From assembly GCA_022511385.1 (NCBI GenBank), contig JAFLRN010000006.1, positions 1-64,000 on the forward strand: a DNA stretch of 64,000 bases, in the 5' to 3' direction. This document shows positions 20,532 through 30,740 of this stretch, piece by piece (the stretch's first letter is position 1; each line of letters opens with the position of its first letter). The translations under genes and the position numbers were made by a program. This DNA comes from Acetatifactor sp. (GTDB taxonomy: Bacteria > Bacillota > Clostridia > Lachnospirales > Lachnospiraceae). The notes under the pieces were generated by a model that saw nothing but the letters and a program-made list of their open reading frames with translations, searched no databases and had not been told where the DNA came from.

Positions 20532-21566
20532 ATGAAGTTTTCATATTTAGAAGCTGCCCATAGAGTGTGGGATGATATTCTTGTGATTGGGAAAACCATA
20601 GAACGGGACAACAAGAAATACCATATTATTGGAATGACTTTATGTGGCGAAGCGGAATTGTATATTATTGAGCCGTACACGGAACCGGAGGATTGCATCC
20701 CCACCAAAAGGGGTATCCGCAATCAAAGAAAAACTCTGAAAGAAAACAGAGGAAGCAGCAGAAGAGAAGATACTTATTTACATTGCAGTGAATTCTATAT
20801 AGGTAATCAACGGCTGCAGGCGCAGAGCGGTTCGGGTGGATCATTAAGATATTCGACAGAGAATTATGAGGAAATTCAGCTGTTCTTTGACATGCTTCGT
20901 GCCGGCTGGATCGTTCCTGAATGGTTAAAGAATGAAGAATGGGATAATTTGCAGCTTGTTACTTTAGTCTTTGCAGATGTAAAGAAGCTGCCGGAATATT
21001 CACCGGAAATGCCTATCATCATTAAGCACAGACCCAATTCTATCCAGCACATACTTGAAAAAACAGTTACTTTGACCGTTGGGAAAAGCCGTTCTTTCAG
21101 TTTCGTAGATTCTTACGGGGATAAAGTACAGTGCTTTATAAACAATGTTACATTAATAGATGTGTGGAAAGATACGGAAGAACAATTAAAGCAACGATTA
21201 AGCGACACGAAATATACGACACAGTTTTCTGAGGAACAATTACAGGAGATAAAAGAACATTGCTATAAAGCACTTCAGCAAAGCTGTTCAAAAGGAACGT
21301 ACTATATCGGTATAGAGTATGAATGCAGCAAAGATATAAGTTTACAATTCTATTCCAAAGAATTTTTAAAGTCAGTTCCTGTAACACATAAGGGTAGTTC
21401 CAGTTTCCTTATGATGAGTTTAAAGCCTGACAAAGAGCTGGGAACACATAATCTTCCGCTGAAAGGCTGCGTGATCCAGACAGCGGTTTCTCCAGATACG
21501 GTTACGATTCCTGCGGAGCTTTTTTCATATTTTGAGAAAATACCGGAATGGGAGGAAAAGGTATAG
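20532..21566 (+). CDS. Hypothetical protein (about 345 aa)
   Basis: Long ORF, no recognisable domain; RBS-like AGGGGATG upstream. Confidence 0.6.
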   Translation: MKFSYLEAAHRVWDDILVIGKTIERDNKKYHIIGMTLCGEAELYIIEPYTEPEDCIPTKRGIRNQRKTLKENRGSSRREDTYLHCSEFYIGNQRLQAQSGSGGSLRYSTENYEEIQLFFDMLRAGWIVPEWLKNEEWDNLQLVTLVFADVKKLPEYSPEMPIIIKHRPNSIQHILEKTVTLTVGKSRSFSFVDSYGDKVQCFINNVTLIDVWKDTEEQLKQRLSDTKYTTQFSEEQLQEIKEHCYKALQQSCSKGTYYIGIEYECSKDISLQFYSKEFLKSVPVTHKGSSSFLMMSLKPDKELGTHNLPLKGCVIQTAVSPDTVTIPAELFSYFEKIPEWEEKV

Positions 21567-21659
21567 GAAGAATGTGCCGGGCAGACGGAATCAGTATATG
21601 AAAGAGGAAACATAGTATGAAAGAAGTTTTACTTGTATTATTGAAGTGGAGCTCACAAA

Positions 21660-22382
21660 ATGTATGATGTAATAGTAGTTGGAGCCGGACCAACCGGCTC
21701 CACCGCTGCAAAGGTATTAGCGGGAAATGGCTATAAGGTTTTGTTAGCTGAAAAGTTCAAATTACCACGGTATAAATCCTGTTCAGGACAACTAATTAAG
21801 AAAACGCTTGATCTGGTGCAAATGTATTTTGGTGAAGCTGTCCCTGCGTCTACAATGTGTACGCCGACTGAAAATTGTGGTATGGTTTTTACTAACGATA
21901 AAGGCAAGGAATACCGCTTTGAGCAACCGGATTTATCAGAGTATGACGCATAGTTTAATGTAAAAGACGGTCATTTGGTGCTGGGCATATCTGTGAAAGA
22001 CACAAGCAAAATAGATCTCTATTACCAAATTTTTATTGTTTATATGAGAGAGCACCATAGGCTGCATATCGAAAAGCAGATTAAAACCGATAAATGGCTT
22101 AGGCCGCATATTCTTCCCGGCTGCAATATAGATTACGGCGTTGGGCGCGTATTATTTGCGGGTGAGATCGCCGGATTTCTTAACCCTATGGGTGAGGGGA
22201 TTTCTGCCGGAATGGAAAGCGGATATTGTGCAGCACAAGCCATTATGCAGCACTTTGACGATTTGGAAATGATATATGCAGACTACAAAGAAAGAACAAA
22301 GCCCTTGCATAATTACATGAAACGGCAATGGAACTTTGTCGCTGGAATAGCTGATACATTTAGTGAGATGAAACTAAAATAA
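21660..22382 (+). pseudogene. NAD(P)/FAD-dependent oxidoreductase (geranylgeranyl-reductase-like), decayed
   Basis: N-terminal YDVIVVGAGPTGSTAAKVLAGNGYKVLLAEK Rossmann motif; in-frame TAG at 21951; C-terminal GRVLFAGEIAGFLNPMGEGISAGMESG in the same frame; central region absent. Confidence 0.8.
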
Positions 22383-22390
22383 AAAAAGAA

Positions 22391-22434
22391 CGGGGCGCGG
22401 CAGCTACATAAGGCCACCGCGCCCCGTCTTTTTT
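22391..22434 (+). terminator. Strong intrinsic terminator
   Basis: CGGGGCGCGG ... CCGCGCCCCG then TCTTTTTT. Confidence 0.9.
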
Positions 22435-22454
22435 GGGTGCAGTTTGGTAAATCT

Positions 22455-22566
22455 GTTACGCAGTAGAAAGCCGATTTTGAGGGGACAGGTATAAATTCCT
22501 GCCCCTACCACAAACGCGCAGGGAAAGCCGCTTGCAGCAAGCCCTATTTAGCCTGTACTGCGTAAC
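22455..22566. repeat. Small element bounded by 11-bp perfect inverted repeats
   Basis: GTTACGCAGTA (22455-22465) / TACTGCGTAAC (22556-22566) with internal hairpin GGGGACAGG-tataaatt-CCTGCCCC. Confidence 0.55.
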
Positions 22567-22619
22567 ATGGCACGCTTTTTTCTCATGCGCTTCGCGGCCT
22601 GTTTCCGATAAATCTATGT

Positions 22620-23750
22620 TTAATCCCCGGTAGGAACATACGGTAGAAACTCAAAATAATCCATATTGACAACCGCAGTCCGAACACTTCCGTCTTGTGC
22701 ATAGTTAATGACATTAAAGATGTTCTCTACAGGGTCGTATTTCACAATAATTGCAAGGGCGGCTACTGAAACATCTATATTAAAATCTGCTTCCAAGTCT
22801 CTCTCTTTGATAAATCCATTCTCAATAACACCATTGTTACTGCGATAAATTATAACCCTTTCCACACCATCGTTATACATACAGTTACAAACCAATTCCA
22901 TAATTCCGTCATTATCAAGATCAACACTGTATGCCTCTGGATCATAGTCTGTACCAAGGGGACCAAATGTTTCTGCTATACACTGCGTTTTGCCGTCTAT
23001 TTCTGTATAGTAGTACCAAATGTAAAAATTCGGAGTGCTTTCTTCAACCCTAACATAATATCCGTCGAAGCCAAGAATATCGGTAAATGTATGTTCTGTT
23101 GGTTCATTAGTATTCGTGGAATTATTAGCACTAATTACCGTATCAAGAAGGTTATAAATACAATCAGGGTCGTTTGAACGGCTAAGCAACTGATAAAACA
23201 CACCATCATACTCAAATAATGCGCCATATACATATTCAGATTCTGGTGTGGGTTCTTTCTGATACAGGTTTACAAGGACATTGCCATATTGAAGTGTATC
23301 AAATACCTCAGAGGAATAGTCATTTTCTATCTGTCTTTGAAAAGAGCAGTTCAAAACAAGGGAATAATCGGGATAATCTGCTGTCACGGATAAGGTATCC
23401 CAGTTGGAAGTATCGTGAATATCTTTATTTTCTAAATGGCTTAGTTTGATAGTTGCAGCTTCGGAGTCCGACAGCACAAGATTTTCAACGAGGAGTGTTC
23501 CCTCATAAAGAGAAGAAATTTGTTCGATATTATCTATCGTTTCTATTGCAAGCCGATTATCAACATTAGCTTCGTTTGTTCGATTAAAAAAAAATATGCC
23601 GCCAATAACAAGGCATAAACAAGCTACCATAGCTCCCCATTTGAGCCAACCATTCTTTTTCTTCTTCAGCTTTGTTTGAGCTTTCTCGATAAATTGATTA
23701 TCGACATTGGTAATGCTGTTATACAGCTTTGAGGTTTCTTTTTCTTTCAT
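22620..23750 (-). CDS. Anti-sigma-factor-like membrane protein, partner of ECF sigma
   Basis: Start overlaps the sigma factor stop; cytoplasmic N-terminus LYNSITNVDNQFIEKAQTKL, single TM, large extracytoplasmic region. Confidence 0.65.
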   Translation of the reverse strand: MKEKETSKLYNSITNVDNQFIEKAQTKLKKKKNGWLKWGAMVACLCLVIGGIFFFNRTNEANVDNRLAIETIDNIEQISSLYEGTLLVENLVLSDSEAATIKLSHLENKDIHDTSNWDTLSVTADYPDYSLVLNCSFQRQIENDYSSEVFDTLQYGNVLVNLYQKEPTPESEYVYGALFEYDGVFYQLLSRSNDPDCIYNLLDTVISANNSTNTNEPTEHTFTDILGFDGYYVRVEESTPNFYIWYYYTEIDGKTQCIAETFGPLGTDYDPEAYSVDLDNDGIMELVCNCMYNDGVERVIIYRSNNGVIENGFIKERDLEADFNIDVSVAALAIIVKYDPVENIFNVINYAQDGSVRTAVVNMDYFEFLPYVPTGD

Positions 23751-24304
23751 AGGTAGTAGCCCTCCTGTTCAAGTTTGGATTTTAGACTTTTCCTAAGTCG
23801 ATACATTTTCTTCGCCATATTTGCCGGGGACGTACCGCTTTCCTGTGCAAGCGTATTTACTGCTTCGCCATTCCAATAACGGCGCATGAAAAGAATACAG
23901 TCATTCTGCGGCAATGACGCAAGCCATACATTGATGACTTCGGTCAGCTCTTGTTCTTCAATTTGGTGTTCAACAGTAGCGGGGGACGGTATGCAGTCCT
24001 CCAACTCATTTAGAAGCTGCTCTATACCCGCATAGCGTTTTTGGCGGTGGTTTTTCTTCCAAAGATCAAAGGCAATATTTCGGACTACTTTACCAAGCCA
24101 TGCGCCAAGTTTGTCGGGTTTCTGTGGCGGTATTGAGTTCCAAGCCCGCAAATATGTATCATTTACACATTCGTCTGCGTCAGCACTTATTGACAGTATG
24201 TTTAGTGCTATGCCGTGGCAAAAGGCTCCGTATTTCGTTGCTGTTTCCGAAATTGCAGCTTCATCACGCTTAAAATATAAGCTAATAATTTGTAAGTCCT
24301 CCAT
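23747..24304 (-). CDS. ECF-type RNA polymerase sigma factor
   Basis: Sigma-70 region 2 (DADECVNDTYLRAWNSIPP...LGAWLGKVVRNIAFDLW) and region 4 (LPQNDCILFMRRYWNGEAVNTLAQESG). Confidence 0.9.
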   Translation of the reverse strand: MEDLQIISLYFKRDEAAISETATKYGAFCHGIALNILSISADADECVNDTYLRAWNSIPPQKPDKLGAWLGKVVRNIAFDLWKKNHRQKRYAGIEQLLNELEDCIPSPATVEHQIEEQELTEVINVWLASLPQNDCILFMRRYWNGEAVNTLAQESGTSPANMAKKMYRLRKSLKSKLEQEGYYL

Positions 24305-24392
24305 TTCAAGCCTCCTTTCCGCAAGAATTATTATCTTGAAAGCTTTCACTTATAAAGACGACATTTCAGGAATGATATTCCCTGTGCTTTTA

Positions 24393-25685
24393 CTAAAGGG
24401 GAAAAGATACCTTAAAAGTGCATCCGCCACCAGGAGTATCAGATAATGTGATAGTTCCGTTGTGCATTTCTACTAATTCTCTTGCAATACTTAGGCCAAG
24501 GCCAAAGTGATCCCGTTGTGTCCTTGATTTGTCGGCACAATAAAATCGGTCATAGATAAAAGGCTTATCTTCATCTTTAATTCCCACACCGTGGTCAATC
24601 ACATAAAAAGAAAAAATATTTTTCTTCACGTCCGCCCCCAGTTGTATTTCTGAACCGGACGGGGAGTAATTGATAGCATTGTCTATCAGTATTTCAAGGA
24701 TCTGGGATATCCGCTCTTCATCTGCCGTAAGGGTCGGCAATAATTCATCGTTCATATCCAGCTTTAAGTGTAAATTGTTGAAACTGCAATGCGGTTCAAC
24801 CTTTTCATATAACGAAATAAGCAGGTTGTCCGCATTGATCTTTATTTTGTTAAGCGTCCATGTATGTGCATCTATGGACGATAACAGCAATAGGTTTTGG
24901 ATTAGTTTGGACATCCGCATACATTCCAGGTTGATGATATCCGTAGACTTTTTTATATCATCGGGAAGTTTATCCTTACGCCCGATCAGCTCCGAAGAAG
25001 TCAGGATCGTGGCGAGGGGAGCCTTTAACTCATGGGATACGGCAGCGATAAACTCCTTTTGACCCTGCATTGCACTTTCCGTTGGCGCTACTGCTTTGCG
25101 GATTAAGTATCTTGAAAGAAGCAGAATAGCTGCAAAGGCAATCAGCCATATAGCAATATAAAATAGGAGATGTTCTTTCAGGAAAAAGAAAGTATTGTCC
25201 ACAGCAGAAAAGCAGTATAGTTGGTAAAGTTCTCCATTGTTTGTGGCAATATCAGCCTGAATCCCATAATAGAGACCTTTTCCGCCTGAAGAAATGGTGA
25301 AAGTACCGCTTTGGGTACTGTGGATGTTGTCATCATAGCTGGATGTACTTGTCACTTTTCTTAATTCTGCAGAAAAAGCATTCATTAAGTTTTCCATATC
25401 ATCTGTATCTGGAGAAATACTCTGATAAAGAAGGGTATTGTCATTTCCCCTCCACTGGAGGATAAGATCATTTGAATTCTCCATTGCTTTCAGTGTATCA
25501 ATATAATCATCAGTGCTTTCCAGTTGATAGACTAAGAGCGTTGTCATTCGTTCAAAATAATGTTTCTGTGACTCTCTCTCTGATAGTATTGCATCATGGA
25601 TAAAAAGGGAAAAGGCCAGTGTAAAGATTACCATGATGCACAAGACAAACAGGAAAGAAAGTCGTTTTTTAAGTTTTTTCATCAT
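24393..25685 (-). CDS. Sensor histidine kinase
   Basis: Two TM segments, H-box AAVSHELKAPLATILTSSELI, N-box, GLGLSIARELVEMHNGTITL. Confidence 0.93.
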   Translation of the reverse strand: MMKKLKKRLSFLFVLCIMVIFTLAFSLFIHDAILSERESQKHYFERMTTLLVYQLESTDDYIDTLKAMENSNDLILQWRGNDNTLLYQSISPDTDDMENLMNAFSAELRKVTSTSSYDDNIHSTQSGTFTISSGGKGLYYGIQADIATNNGELYQLYCFSAVDNTFFFLKEHLLFYIAIWLIAFAAILLLSRYLIRKAVAPTESAMQGQKEFIAAVSHELKAPLATILTSSELIGRKDKLPDDIKKSTDIINLECMRMSKLIQNLLLLSSIDAHTWTLNKIKINADNLLISLYEKVEPHCSFNNLHLKLDMNDELLPTLTADEERISQILEILIDNAINYSPSGSEIQLGADVKKNIFSFYVIDHGVGIKDEDKPFIYDRFYCADKSRTQRDHFGLGLSIARELVEMHNGTITLSDTPGGGCTFKVSFPL

Positions 25686-26364
25686 CTGCTGCCTCCAAAA
25701 TATATCCGGATCCATAAATAGAGCGGATGCGGCATCTGCTGTGTAGCTGCTTTAATCTCTTTCTCAAAAAATAGATGTAATTATCCACGTTTCCTGGCTC
25801 AATACTGGCGGCAGTTCCCCAAGCCTTCTGCAGAAGCTGCTCTCTGGAAAAAATGGTCCCAGTAGAGGATAAAAAGGCACTGAGCAAGTGAAATTCCCTT
25901 GCGGTAAGCAGGAGGGAGACATCATTACAACACAGCTGCTGGTTTGCCAGGTTCAGTGAAATATCTTCAAAGTGTAGTGTGGAATCTTCCGTAAGCTGCG
26001 GGGAACGGCGTAGTAAGGCACGTATGCGGGCAGACAGCTCCTGGATGTGAAACGGTTTTACAAGGTAATCGTCTGCGCCGCAGTCCAGCCCCTCGATCCG
26101 GTCATTCAGTTCCGACATCCCAGTGATGACGATAACAGGAGTCTGAATATTCTTCCTGCGCATCGCTTTTATGAGGGATAGCCCGTCTATGACCGGCAAC
26201 ATACGGTCTATGATGGCCAGGTCGTAGGAATGGTCTGGAGAGAAAGCATACATAAAAGCATCATCACCGGTATTGCACACATCAACGACAAACCCTTCTT
26301 CTGAAAGGTGCTGTTTTATAGCATCACACAAATTAAGGTCATCTTCCACTAATAACAGGTTCAT
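25669..26364 (-). CDS. OmpR-family response regulator
   Basis: MNLLLVEDDLNLCDAIKQHL receiver with DRMLP, DYLVKPF, plus winged-helix C-terminus. Confidence 0.94.
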   Translation of the reverse strand: MNLLLVEDDLNLCDAIKQHLSEEGFVVDVCNTGDDAFMYAFSPDHSYDLAIIDRMLPVIDGLSLIKAMRRKNIQTPVIVITGMSELNDRIEGLDCGADDYLVKPFHIQELSARIRALLRRSPQLTEDSTLHFEDISLNLANQQLCCNDVSLLLTAREFHLLSAFLSSTGTIFSREQLLQKAWGTAASIEPGNVDNYIYFLRKRLKQLHSRCRIRSIYGSGYILEAADDEKT

Positions 26365-26416
26365 ATCACATGCTCCATATTTTCTATACTTATATGTCCT
26401 ATTATATCAATTAAAG

Positions 26417-26475
26417 TTCTAAAAATCTTCTAAAAAGAGACGTAAAAAAATGATTTCCTTCCAAGATTTTTAGAA
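26417..26475. promoter_or_regulatory. Putative response-regulator operator in divergent intergenic region
   Basis: TTCTAAAAA at 26417 and 26428 (11-bp period) and inverted TTTTTAGAA at 26467. Confidence 0.5.
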
Positions 26476-26519
26476 GATTAAAAGATTACAATGGTAAGGC
26501 AAGAAAAAAGAAGGAGGTC

Positions 26520-27071
26520 ATGGAAATGACAAACATTAGGTTAAAAAGAAAAATGTTGGCAGGAGGTATCATGGCGCTTATGCTGGGCTGTACAGCATGT
26601 TCTTCAAATGAAAACTCACCGGCACCCGTGGAGCCTTCCAATGTTGTGGGAAATCCACCAGCAGCTGGGGATTCTCAGCAGCCTCAGCCTGTTCAAAACA
26701 GCGGACAGGAGGAAACGGAAAACCATTCCTCTGACTGGTATTTTGAAAATACTAATCTGACAGGAAATGTGGTTGATTTTTTGGAAGACGGTTTCACGCT
26801 ATCACCTGCTATTGAAGGGGATGGCGGAAAGGAATTAGCGATAGCAGTCCCTGGAACAGAGGACCCAGATAGTCTGGTAACAATATCCTATTCTGAGAAT
26901 ATTATTTTTGAGGTCATTACAATGGATTGGGCCAGTAACACGATGATTTCCAGAGAAACAGCGGATAAGGAAACCGTCAAAAAGCAGTCCTACGTCCTAA
27001 TTTTTGGAACCTGCCAAGATACAAGGAATTGGACAGCAGACAGGGTGGTCATTATCAGACAGAGCAGGTAA
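26520..27071 (+). CDS. Putative lipoprotein of unknown function
   Basis: Signal peptide with lipobox-like LGCTAC followed by SSNENS; 183 aa. Confidence 0.75.
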   Translation: MEMTNIRLKRKMLAGGIMALMLGCTACSSNENSPAPVEPSNVVGNPPAAGDSQQPQPVQNSGQEETENHSSDWYFENTNLTGNVVDFLEDGFTLSPAIEGDGGKELAIAVPGTEDPDSLVTISYSENIIFEVITMDWASNTMISRETADKETVKKQSYVLIFGTCQDTRNWTADRVVIIRQSR

Positions 27072-27072
27072 T

Positions 27073-27134
27073 AGTGTGAAAAGTAATTCTAAGTCAGCAA
27101 AGTACGCTGACTAAGAATTACTAAGTTTCACACT
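27073..27134. repeat. Imperfect palindrome, copy 2 of GTGTGAAAAGTAA family
   Basis: AGTGTGAAAAGTAATTCTAAGTCAGC / GCTGACTAAGAATTACTAAGTTTCACACT. Confidence 0.85.
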
Positions 27135-27135
27135 G

Positions 27136-27162
27136 AAGAATGCCAGGGACAGGCATTCTTTT
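27136..27162 (+). terminator. Intrinsic terminator
   Basis: AAGAATGCC-agggaca-GGCATTCTT-TTC. Confidence 0.75.
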
Positions 27163-27203
27163 CATGGAATATTTGTGTCGCCCCAGGCGGCATGGAGGTT
27201 AGG

Positions 27204-28400
27204 ATGAACAGTATAAAAAGAGGTCTTTGCTATATTCGTAGAAAAAAGGGAAAGTCGGCACTATTGCTGTTCATTTTCCTGGCAGTGGCAACGATGGTCT
27301 TAGGTATCCTGTCCATACTGAAAGCAACATCATCTGTAAAAAGTGAGATCCTTCGTAACACAAATACCAAAGTAACACTGTTGGTGCAGGATAGTACGGA
27401 TCTGTTTGGGCAGGAGGATGTATCAGCTGTTTTGGATACAGAAAATATTGCCAGTGTCAATCGGAGTACAAGATACATTGCTGTACCGGGAAATTTTATT
27501 CCCGTGATGGGAGCAGATATGTCCCAAATGCAGGTTGTAATTATTGGTTATGATGATCTGGAGAAGGATAGTCCATTTGAGGAAAATATCTGCCGGCTGG
27601 TCCAGGGAACTTTTCCGACAAGAGAGAATGAGATTGTGGTAAACCAACTGCTGGCAGAAGGGAACCAGATTACTGTAGGGGATGAGCTGACTTTTCGGAC
27701 CGATACAGGCGAGGAATACACAGCTTTTGTGGCAGGACTTTACCTGACAGGAAATGAGCGCAGGCAGACAGAAAGCGTCACAACAGAGAACAGGATCGAA
27801 AACCAGGTGTATGCTTCCAGTGATTTGATAAGTGGATGGAACGGAGGGCAGTATGAAAAACTGGTGGCTTATGTGGAGAATCCGGAAATCCTTACACAGA
27901 CAGCGGAAAATCTGAGAAACCAGTTCGGAAACCGGGCGGAAATAAGCACACTGAGTACCATGTACCAGAGGATGCAATATTCACTTATACAAGTGGAGCG
28001 TATTACCCATCTGATCCTGGCGCTTACAGTCGTAACCGGAGTATTGGTGGTGGGTATGCTGCTATGTATGTGGATGCGCAGCCGGAAGATAGAGATTGTG
28101 GTGTTTATCAGTCTTGGTCTGTCTAAAGCTGAGATCTATTTTCAAATGGTGGTTGAGACTCTGCTTTTATATTCGCTGGGATTACTGGCTGCAGCAGGTC
28201 TTTATGGGGTATTTCTTTCCAGACTGGAGAAATGGATCAATACAGCAGGCGGAACAGGACTTAGGATGACTTATTCTTTTGGATTAGTTGGGATTGTGTG
28301 GGGAATAGGCGCACTAATCATGATAAGTCTGGTGGCTTTTGCGGCGGTTCCGCTATTCAGGAAAAATCTAAAGACAATTCTGTCTGAAATGGAAGGTTGA
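27204..28400 (+). CDS. ABC transporter permease (FtsX/MacB-like)
   Basis: N-terminal TM, large extracytoplasmic domain, three C-terminal TMs; followed by a second permease and ATPase. Confidence 0.85.
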   Translation: MNSIKRGLCYIRRKKGKSALLLFIFLAVATMVLGILSILKATSSVKSEILRNTNTKVTLLVQDSTDLFGQEDVSAVLDTENIASVNRSTRYIAVPGNFIPVMGADMSQMQVVIIGYDDLEKDSPFEENICRLVQGTFPTRENEIVVNQLLAEGNQITVGDELTFRTDTGEEYTAFVAGLYLTGNERRQTESVTTENRIENQVYASSDLISGWNGGQYEKLVAYVENPEILTQTAENLRNQFGNRAEISTLSTMYQRMQYSLIQVERITHLILALTVVTGVLVVGMLLCMWMRSRKIEIVVFISLGLSKAEIYFQMVVETLLLYSLGLLAAAGLYGVFLSRLEKWINTAGGTGLRMTYSFGLVGIVWGIGALIMISLVAFAAVPLFRKNLKTILSEMEG

Positions 28401-28410
28401 ATAGAGAGGT

Positions 28411-29859
28411 ATGAGAATGAATTTATTTGGTCTGGCCATACGGTCAGTGATAAGAAAACCAGTGAAAAGTATTATTTTACTGTTGATTGTATTTGTGGCT
28501 ACGAGCTTTATCTATGCAGGATGGGCGTGTCAAAGTGCAAGTGTGCAGACGCAGGACGCGGGAAGGCAGGCTCTGGGAGCAAGTTTTCGGTTGGAGGGAA
28601 ATGAGGCAAACAGGCACACCCGGATAGATATCCTGTCTGAACAGATTGGACACGATGTAAGCGGAAGTGCCGGAGGGTTTCACCAGAAGCAGTTGCCAAA
28701 TGGGAGTTGGATGAGCTGGGCAGATAATTCCTTTGAGACACTGCTTTTGGAGGATATTGAGAAGATAGCCGGGACGGAAGGAATTGCAGACTACAATGTC
28801 ACAACCGCTAACACAGTTGTAAACCCGGTGAATTTCCAGAGGATAGAAGATCCGGACGTGGATCAGAGCAGTGATCAGCTGGGTGTTTCGCTGCGCGGCA
28901 ATCTGAATATGGCATATGACTTTGATGTCCAGAAGGGAAATATTGTGGTAGGGGATGGACGGCTGATAGAACCCGGTGAGAGTGACGTCTGTGTCATTTC
29001 ACGGGAGCTGGCGGAATTGAACCGTTTGTCGTTGGGGGATGTCCTGCAGTTTAACAACTGGAGGGAACGGGAGGATTCGACAGTTTATGATGCGGTCATC
29101 ATAGGTATTTATGATTCCGTTCAGAAAATCATGCCAATCATGGCGGGAGACACCTACCGGGCAGAAAATATCATATTTACAAACTTACGTTTTCCGGAGA
29201 AGGCGGAAGGGTGCGATGGCGATCCACTGTTCCAGTACGCTACCTTTTGGGTAGAGGATGTGGATGCGTATGAGGAAGTAAAAGCACGGATACGGGAAGT
29301 AGACATTAACTGGGAGAGGTATGATTTTCTCGATAATACGGGAATGAGCGATACAATGGCGGAAAACTTCAACGACTTAAGTGATATGAGTTCCCTGCTG
29401 TTAGTATTTGTGGTGGTTTCTGCTGTGCTTATCTTATCTTTTGTGTTTCTTTTCTGGATGCGGAACCGGATACACGAGATCGGCATACTGCTTTCCATAG
29501 GGCGGAGCAAGCTGCAGATAACGGCGCAGGTTCTGGCGGAAGGTTTGTTGATTGGTGTTGCAGCTTTTTTGCTTGCGACATTGACTGCGCCTGCAGTTTC
29601 CAAAGGCGTAGCTGATTATCTTGTGGGGTATCAGATACAGCTTGCAGAGGAGAGGGAGCAGGCAGATGCGGGCATGGTGGCATCCTCCCTGCTTTCAGAG
29701 TCAGAGACTCAGGTTTTGGGAGTAAGTGTAAAGATTGGAATGGATGTGATTCTGTTTGCGTTTCTATCTACCGCAGGAATCGTTATAGCATCCGTCTTTT
29801 TCTCAGGAATTTATGTGATGAGACAGCGGCCTAAAGAAATTTTAAGCCAAATGAGTTAA
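28411..29859 (+). CDS. ABC transporter permease (FtsX/MacB-like)
   Basis: Same topology; FLFWMRNRIHEIGILLSIGRSKLQI motif. Confidence 0.87.
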   Translation: MRMNLFGLAIRSVIRKPVKSIILLLIVFVATSFIYAGWACQSASVQTQDAGRQALGASFRLEGNEANRHTRIDILSEQIGHDVSGSAGGFHQKQLPNGSWMSWADNSFETLLLEDIEKIAGTEGIADYNVTTANTVVNPVNFQRIEDPDVDQSSDQLGVSLRGNLNMAYDFDVQKGNIVVGDGRLIEPGESDVCVISRELAELNRLSLGDVLQFNNWREREDSTVYDAVIIGIYDSVQKIMPIMAGDTYRAENIIFTNLRFPEKAEGCDGDPLFQYATFWVEDVDAYEEVKARIREVDINWERYDFLDNTGMSDTMAENFNDLSDMSSLLLVFVVVSAVLILSFVFLFWMRNRIHEIGILLSIGRSKLQITAQVLAEGLLIGVAAFLLATLTAPAVSKGVADYLVGYQIQLAEEREQADAGMVASSLLSESETQVLGVSVKIGMDVILFAFLSTAGIVIASVFFSGIYVMRQRPKEILSQMS

Positions 29860-29871
29860 AGGAGAGTGTTT

Positions 29872-30504
29872 ATGATAGAGTTGAAGAATGTGTCTTATTA
29901 TTATAAGACACAAAAAGATAAATTAGTTTTAAATCAGATTTCATACCGTTTTGAGCCGGGAAAAATGTATGCGATCTTAGGCGTCAGCGGTTCCGGCAAG
30001 ACAACCTTGCTTTCCCTGCTGGCCGGCTTGGATTCACCGGTAGAGGGGGAAGTATGCGTGGATGGAGAGAACATCCTGAAGAAAGGTCTGGCCCATCACA
30101 GAAAGACCAACATTTCGCTTGTCTTTCAGAACTACAACCTGATCGACTATCTGACACCGGGGGAGAATGTGCTGCTGGGCGGGAATGCGGATGCAGATAT
30201 CCTGCTGACACAGATGGGGATTGACCGGATCACCAGAAAGAGAGGGGTAATGCAGCTCTCCGGCGGCCAGCAGCAGAGGGTGGCAATCGCAAGGGCATTG
30301 GCGAGCAAGGCACCGGTCCTTTTGGCGGATGAACCGACAGGGAATCTGGACGAGGCTACAGCAGAGGATATTACCAATATTTTTAAGAATCTGGCGCACG
30401 ACCAGAAAAAGTGCGTGATTGTAGTCACACACAGCAAGGAACTGGCGGAAGAAGCTGATGAGGTTATTATGTTGAAGAATGGGCGGATTAGTATGGAACA
30501 GTAA
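29872..30504 (+). CDS. ABC transporter ATP-binding protein
   Basis: Walker [12 protein letters not shown], signature [15 protein letters not shown], Walker B VLLADEP. Confidence 0.95.
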   Translation: MIELKNVSYYYKTQKDKLVLNQISYRFEPGKMYAILGVSGSGKTTLLSLLAGLDSPVEGEVCVDGENILKKGLAHHRKTNISLVFQNYNLIDYLTPGENVLLGGNADADILLTQMGIDRITRKRGVMQLSGGQQQRVAIARALASKAPVLLADEPTGNLDEATAEDITNIFKNLAHDQKKCVIVVTHSKELAEEADEVIMLKNGRISMEQ

Positions 30505-30740
30505 AAATTAAAAGGTGATACGCATTGCCTAAAACTTTTGCATTGCCACACCTTGTTGAGATACATTGATCCAGAATGTTTTCCCGTACAGAAAAGAAAA
30601 TGAAACAAATTATTTTCATATCTCTGGACCTGATTAATATTTTTTTATATATTTTTTTATGGAGATTTTAACTATTTAGCTTTAAATCTTGTCTTAATAG
30701 ATGAAGGGCCTTCGAAATTACAGTGAGAGGAGGGAGGCAT

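Noticed and set aside
21951-21953. In-frame TAG as recoded amino acid (pyrrolysine-like)
   Set aside because: Central domain of the protein is also missing, and no evidence of stop recoding elsewhere; pseudogene is simpler.
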